Source: Bacteroides sp. 51 (GTDB lineage: Bacteria; Bacteroidota; Bacteroidia; Bacteroidales; Bacteroidaceae). Taken from it: a DNA stretch of 64,000 nt. The stretch covers positions 54,398 through 118,397 of the forward strand of contig NZ_QVMI01000008.1 in the NCBI RefSeq assembly GCF_010500965.1, in the 5' to 3' direction. Made by a program: the position numbers and the translations under genes. Below are positions 60,421 to 64,000 of this stretch, in pieces. How positions within the stretch are numbered: the stretch's first letter is position 1; each line of letters starts with the position of its first letter. Below the pieces are notes generated by a model. The model did not search any database. It saw only the letters and a list, made by a program, of their open reading frames with translations, and had not been told where the DNA came from.

Positions 60421-61618
60421 ATTTCATTTTCCCTTCCATTCTTTTTCTAACAATACGTCTGAGCATAGTAGGTAGCATATAATAGACTTTAAAAACCCAT
60501 TTTCGTTTGGGACGCAAATACAAATCAACTACTCTATCGAAAGTTTCTGTTTTAAGTGCTTTGAAGAATAAGTCTCTCTCGGCCTTTTTAGGAGCAGGGC
60601 TGTTCAAACAAGTATTATATCTTTGCGCAATATCAAACGGTATTTCTTTCATCTGTAATTTAGGTGCTAACTTATTAATAATATTTTCGCCTTTATCAGT
60701 GTTTGAAAGTATCATTGAAACGCCTTTGTGAGCATTTATACCTTCCCAATGCTTTTCTATTCCCCAAAAATCACCAAGTGTTAGATCACCGCATCTTTTA
60801 CCACTTGTATATTTGCAAGTATAACATGAGGGACGGAGTGTAACATATTTCTGAAATCCAAAATAATAAGGAAAGTCATAATGAAGTCCCTCTGTTTTTC
60901 TCTTCTTGCCTTTTTTTGTATATTCAATTTTGTACGCATGTAAATGCTTTCCCTTGTCTGATTTATGTCTAAAAACAAAATCTGTAACTGTACAGTTTTT
61001 CTTTTTTTCAAACCATTTTAACGATGAGTTAAACAAACTTTGTGAAGGAACACCATGACAAACAAAATCAACAATTAACAGATTACTATATTCTTTCTTT
61101 AAAAAATTTCTCAACGCACTGCATTGACAAGGTGTCCCTACAAATAAAGTAAATACATTATTAGATAAATCCAACTTTATTGCTTTATATACCCCTTGTA
61201 GACTACTTTGAATATATTTGGATCTACAAAGTTTGCTTATATCTTCTTTTTCGACAGCAGAAGTGTGTTTCAATTGAAGATTTGAATCAAATGCTGCTCC
61301 CCATACTTTTCCGCCATTTTTAATAATATAATCAGCAAGAAGAGAGAACACCCCTCCGGAAGATCCACTCTTATGAATAGAATCGTTGTTAGCAATGGCA
61401 GCGTATGTGCTATAAGGAAGCCTACTGCTTAATTCAATGTTAGTATTAGGGCATGTACTTACACACTTACCGCATTCAATACATTTTGTGTTATTTATAC
61501 TGGGGTAGTTAAAGCCTTCTTCATCCTCTTTCATTGTTATGCATTTTTGAGGACAAATATCCAAACATGCATAACACCCACAACAATTGTTATCTATTAT
61601 CAGTTTTTTCTGACTCAT
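60413..61618 (-). CDS. F420H2-dehydrogenase beta-like iron-sulfur protein of a polysaccharide locus
   Basis: 401 residues. The N-terminus has two ferredoxin clusters, CCGCYACLDICPQKC and CIECGKCVSTCPN. The FrhB-like body contains KSGSSGGVFSLLADYII, FVGTPCQCSALRNFL and VCHGVPSQSLF, and a late Cys set CYTCKYTSGKRCGD with LGDFWGIEKH. Such proteins occur in many capsule and O-antigen loci, often beside pyruvyl transferases, but their role is unclear; no pyruvyl transferase is present here. It overlaps the TagD gene by 29 bp and the LicD gene by 8 bp. Confidence 0.87.
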   Translation of the reverse strand: MSQKKLIIDNNCCGCYACLDICPQKCITMKEDEEGFNYPSINNTKCIECGKCVSTCPNTNIELSSRLPYSTYAAIANNDSIHKSGSSGGVFSLLADYIIKNGGKVWGAAFDSNLQLKHTSAVEKEDISKLCRSKYIQSSLQGVYKAIKLDLSNNVFTLFVGTPCQCSALRNFLKKEYSNLLIVDFVCHGVPSQSLFNSSLKWFEKKKNCTVTDFVFRHKSDKGKHLHAYKIEYTKKGKKRKTEGLHYDFPYYFGFQKYVTLRPSCYTCKYTSGKRCGDLTLGDFWGIEKHWEGINAHKGVSMILSNTDKGENIINKLAPKLQMKEIPFDIAQRYNTCLNSPAPKKAERDLFFKALKTETFDRVVDLYLRPKRKWVFKVYYMLPTMLRRIVRKRMEGKMKYE

Positions 61619-62027
61619 TGATTTTTTTTGTTAAGTCTGTAGAACAAATACCCTTAGTATGGGGTAGGAACACTATTTCAACACCAACTTTCGCAAACTC
61701 TTCAATATACTTATTGTAGAGGGGCGTATGTTTCCATTCATCTCCATGAAACATAACATCAAATTTTACATCTTCCCATACTATCATTTTATCCATACTA
61801 GTTTGTGGTACTACTTTATCTACATATCTACAACTAGCAACAATTTCCGATCTTTCGCTAAAAGGAATAATCGGGATTTTATTTTTATAATCCCGAACTA
61901 ATTCGTCAGTACTTACACCAACAATTAAATAATCGCACCTCTCCTTTGCCCTTCTTAATATATTTAAATGACCTATATGAAAGAGATCAAATACTCCTGA
62001 GGTATAACCAATTTTATATTTTTTCAT
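61590..62027 (-). CDS. Glycerol-3-phosphate cytidylyltransferase (TagD-like)
   Basis: 145 residues. Nucleotidyltransferase signature GYTSGVFDLFHIGHLNILRR with HxGH (HIGH), and KGICSTDL near the C-terminus in place of the usual RTxGISTT. TagD makes CDP-glycerol from CTP and glycerol 3-phosphate; related enzymes activate other alcohol phosphates. In this operon the product is likely the donor for the LicD-family protein. Overlaps with both neighbours (4 and 29 bp) indicate translational coupling. Confidence 0.87.
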   Translation of the reverse strand: MKKYKIGYTSGVFDLFHIGHLNILRRAKERCDYLIVGVSTDELVRDYKNKIPIIPFSERSEIVASCRYVDKVVPQTSMDKMIVWEDVKFDVMFHGDEWKHTPLYNKYIEEFAKVGVEIVFLPHTKGICSTDLTKKINESEKTDNR

Positions 62028-62863
62028 GATGCACTATTTGATTTTCTAAAAAAAGTACTATAAATGTATCCACGTACTCTATTGGGCAAAATCACTTGCA
62101 CAATGAAGCGAACACCAATATTGACTAAATATTTATACATACCTATAATGTTATTATCAAGCATATATTTTTGCAATGAAGCTTCACTTTTAAAGTAGTT
62201 ATAACCACCACGCCGAGAGTAAAGAGCTAGATTCACTCTAACATAGACAAGGCACTCATCTAGATTAGCAAACTTATACCCAGCTTTAAACATTCTTATC
62301 CACAAATAATAATCTTCATTACAAAACCAATGGAGGTACCCTCCTACGGCTAGCACATCAGCCTTTTTCATCATAACAGTCATCTGGTTCATTGGACATC
62401 TAGAACGCAAATAAGTTGTTATTTCATTGTGCTCTACAGGTACATTGCGTATGCCGATTAAATTATCTACCTGCTCATTGAACTCACAAATCTGTCCTCC
62501 TAACACACTCAAAGTCTTATCTTGCAAAAATTTTTTTACTTGTTTTTCAAAACGAACAGGCACTGCAATATCATCACTATCCATAATTGCAACCAAATCA
62601 TAAGTAGCATGTTCAAGACCTGTTTGTCGCGCAACTGCATGGCCTTGGTTTTGGGCAAGTCGAATAATTTTAATATCTAAGGCTTGAACACACAACTCGC
62701 TCAATACATTCTCTATTTCAAAGGGTACTGGACCATCTACAACAATTACTAGTTCAGTAGGAGGAAATGTTTGATTGATAACACTATCAAGTGCTGATTT
62801 AAAATCTTCAGCCTTATCTTTATGATAAACTGACATGCATACAGAAAACGAAGGAATTAGCAT
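62024..62863 (-). CDS. Glycosyltransferase family 2
   Basis: 279 residues. A GT-A fold: SVCMSVYHKDKAEDFKSALD at the start, ELVIVVDGPVP, and the DxD-type metal site in VAIMDSDDIAVPVRFEKQV. The late block CNEDYYLWIRMFKAGYKFAN is the usual GT2 ED motif. It should add one sugar of the repeat unit in the cytoplasm. Acceptor and donor cannot be told. The ATG at 62863 lies 20 bp after the gene at 62884. Confidence 0.92.
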   Translation of the reverse strand: MLIPSFSVCMSVYHKDKAEDFKSALDSVINQTFPPTELVIVVDGPVPFEIENVLSELCVQALDIKIIRLAQNQGHAVARQTGLEHATYDLVAIMDSDDIAVPVRFEKQVKKFLQDKTLSVLGGQICEFNEQVDNLIGIRNVPVEHNEITTYLRSRCPMNQMTVMMKKADVLAVGGYLHWFCNEDYYLWIRMFKAGYKFANLDECLVYVRVNLALYSRRGGYNYFKSEASLQKYMLDNNIIGMYKYLVNIGVRFIVQVILPNRVRGYIYSTFFRKSNSAS

Positions 62864-62883
62864 TTCTATTAAACTGTGAGGAA

Positions 62884-63714
62884 TTATACAAAAGATCTCC
62901 TTATCTCTTCTTGTTTAAGTACACAAGACACATTATAAACAAACCCATTAATCTTAGATATTTTCTGTATTATTGAACGAAACGGATACAAGCAATTTAC
63001 TATAAATTTGACTTGGGGAGCATAGACTACATTCAGCTTACAATAAGCATATCTAAAGCCAAAGTACTTCAACAAATAGTCTTGATAATTTGTCTCATGA
63101 CGAATGTTTCGCTCACCAGCATTAATCATCTTCACACCACCATCACCCATATATACGTTACAGATTTCACAAACTATTGCAGCATTAATTTGTTTTCTTT
63201 GAAGGGATGGTATAGTTTTTACCACTAAAAGTTCTGCAAATTTACTATCTTTACAAGTTAAAGCATATCCACCCAACTCTCCTGTTTCTTTATCAAATGC
63301 ACCAAAGCAGTCATAGTTGTTTTTATCCCACTCATCAACAATATCATCAAACTGCTTTTTTGAATAATGTTTTCGATATTTTTCTGGATAGACCGACAAG
63401 CTTTCATTCAAAACAAAGTACAACTGCTCCTTGAAATTAATAGGATCGATAATTTTCACATCAAAACTTCTAATCCCCTTCATTACCATTGAACGATGTT
63501 TCGATTTCATTGAGTTTACATCCAAAGATGTATCTTTCACAACAAAATACCACTGCCCAACTTTTCCGTAATCAAAATCTGTCGTATATCGTGCAAAATA
63601 ACATCCACTTTCTTTTAATATTACCTTCACTTCATTCTTTAGAATTTTCACTTCATGAGGGAAAGATTTTGGAATCAAAGCTTTTTGATAAATTTTCCAA
63701 TCCACATTTTTCAT
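62884..63714 (-). CDS. Acyltransferase-like protein of the polysaccharide locus (GNAT/FemAB fold guess)
   Basis: 276 residues. No clear family match by eye. FGAFDKETGELGGYALTCKD and LLVVKTIPSLQRKQINAAIV resemble the central strand and acetyl-CoA or acceptor region of GNAT/FemAB-type enzymes. Its place as the first remaining gene of the operon suggests modification of a sugar precursor, for example aminoacylation or acetylation. The start codon lies only 20 bp from the end of an IS66 element, so its original upstream region is displaced. Confidence 0.5.
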   Translation of the reverse strand: MKNVDWKIYQKALIPKSFPHEVKILKNEVKVILKESGCYFARYTTDFDYGKVGQWYFVVKDTSLDVNSMKSKHRSMVMKGIRSFDVKIIDPINFKEQLYFVLNESLSVYPEKYRKHYSKKQFDDIVDEWDKNNYDCFGAFDKETGELGGYALTCKDSKFAELLVVKTIPSLQRKQINAAIVCEICNVYMGDGGVKMINAGERNIRHETNYQDYLLKYFGFRYAYCKLNVVYAPQVKFIVNCLYPFRSIIQKISKINGFVYNVSCVLKQEEIRRSFV

Positions 63715-63734
63715 ACATGAAACATTATTTAAAA

Positions 63735-64000
63735 GTAAGCGTCCAAAACCTGATATACCCCCTCAGGGAGGATGCCTAAAGGCACCCGCCAAGATCTTGG
63801 AACTATGTTTTTATTATTTTTTATTCAAATTCAGACCAATAGTCTGTGGAAGTAAATTCTCATAATCAGTTCTTCCCGAAAACAATTCTTGCATTAACTG
63901 CCGGAAATAGTCTCTAAAAGAAACACCAACCTGCTTACAGGTCTCAATGAACGTATTGTAAATTGCCGAGTTTAAAGCACCACCCGTACTGCAAAAAAAC
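63735..64000 (-). mobile_element. IS66-family insertion sequence, one end (continues beyond the window)
   Basis: The boundary is placed at GTAAGCGTCCAAAACC, which has the GTAAGC-type terminus of IS66 elements. Inside it the C-terminal end of a transposase reads toward the boundary. Only about 266 bp lie in the window; the other end, accessory genes and target duplication cannot be seen. Confidence 0.75.
63814..64000 (-). CDS. IS66-family transposase, C-terminal fragment
   Basis: The last ~60 residues, ending at the TAA at 63814-63816. NSAIYNTFIETCKQVGVSFR, then DYFRQLMQELFSGRTDYENL and LPQTIGLNLNKK, resemble the C-terminal element after the DDE domain of IS66 transposases, where the pattern is a family-typical ETCK helix followed by a Pro-containing tail. 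The 5' part lies outside the window. Confidence 0.75.
   Translation of the reverse strand, partial: FFCSTGGALNSAIYNTFIETCKQVGVSFRDYFRQLMQELFSGRTDYENLLPQTIGLNLNKK

Overview
The window reads as a gut-type Bacteroidales chromosome, Bacteroides or Parabacteroides. The signs are repeated TAnnTTTG -7 promoter boxes, no obvious Shine-Dalgarno sequences, a TonB receptor with an N-terminal carboxypeptidase-regulatory-like domain, a hybrid two-component system (HTCS), an ECF sigma/FecR-type pair, and large secreted pectin-type glycosidases. No rRNA, tRNA or CRISPR was seen.

Layout. 0.2-4 kb (- strand): a YkuD-type L,D-transpeptidase lipoprotein and the anaerobic ribonucleotide reductase pair nrdD-nrdG. 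4.4-8.1 kb (-): GH28, polysaccharide deacetylase, GH28. 8.2-33.6 kb (+): a large cobalamin region. It opens with a B12 riboswitch and a btuF-btuC-btuD importer. A second B12 riboswitch precedes a TonB receptor, a DUF4374-like lipoprotein, a CbiK with a signal peptide, a CobN-like chelatase with a membrane segment at each end, and four two-domain fusion enzymes (CbiH-CbiC, CbiE-CbiT, CbiG-CbiF, CbiJ-CbiD). A separate unit, cbiA-pduO-cbiP-cobD-cbiB, follows. 33.6-36.4 kb (-): cobU-cobT-cobS-cobC, which meets cbiB tail to tail with a 47-bp coding overlap. 36.7-37.6 kb (-): an ECF sigma factor and a gene resembling only the N-terminus of a FecR-type anti-sigma factor. 37.8-55.4 kb (-): a beta-helix/TIM-like hybrid enzyme, an HTCS, GH2, a DUF5703-type protein, a SGNH acetylesterase and GH106. 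55.7-57.5 kb: a secreted protein with a JAMM-like metal motif (+) and a compact DUF3791-DUF3990-DUF3791 cassette (-) that looks like a toxin-antitoxin system. 57.6-63.7 kb (-): an AT-rich surface-polysaccharide locus, cut on its upstream side by an IS66-family element that runs off the right edge.

How it works together. The cobalamin genes cover most of the anaerobic (early cobalt) route from sirohydrochlorin to adenosylcobalamin plus B12 salvage. CbiL and the uroporphyrinogen/precorrin-2 steps are not in the window. The least explained part is the receptor-lipoprotein-CbiK-CobN block: sequence features place its parts from the outer membrane to the periplasm, although metal insertion in this pathway is normally cytoplasmic.

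Three intergenic regions next to cobalamin transcription units (12.1, 27.9 and 36.5 kb) each hold a short gapless tandem array with a 22- or 23-bp period. The units of the three arrays are different in sequence, but each has a dyad-symmetric core. A separate palindromic element sits in frame inside two coding genes, at 19.63 and 26.88 kb.
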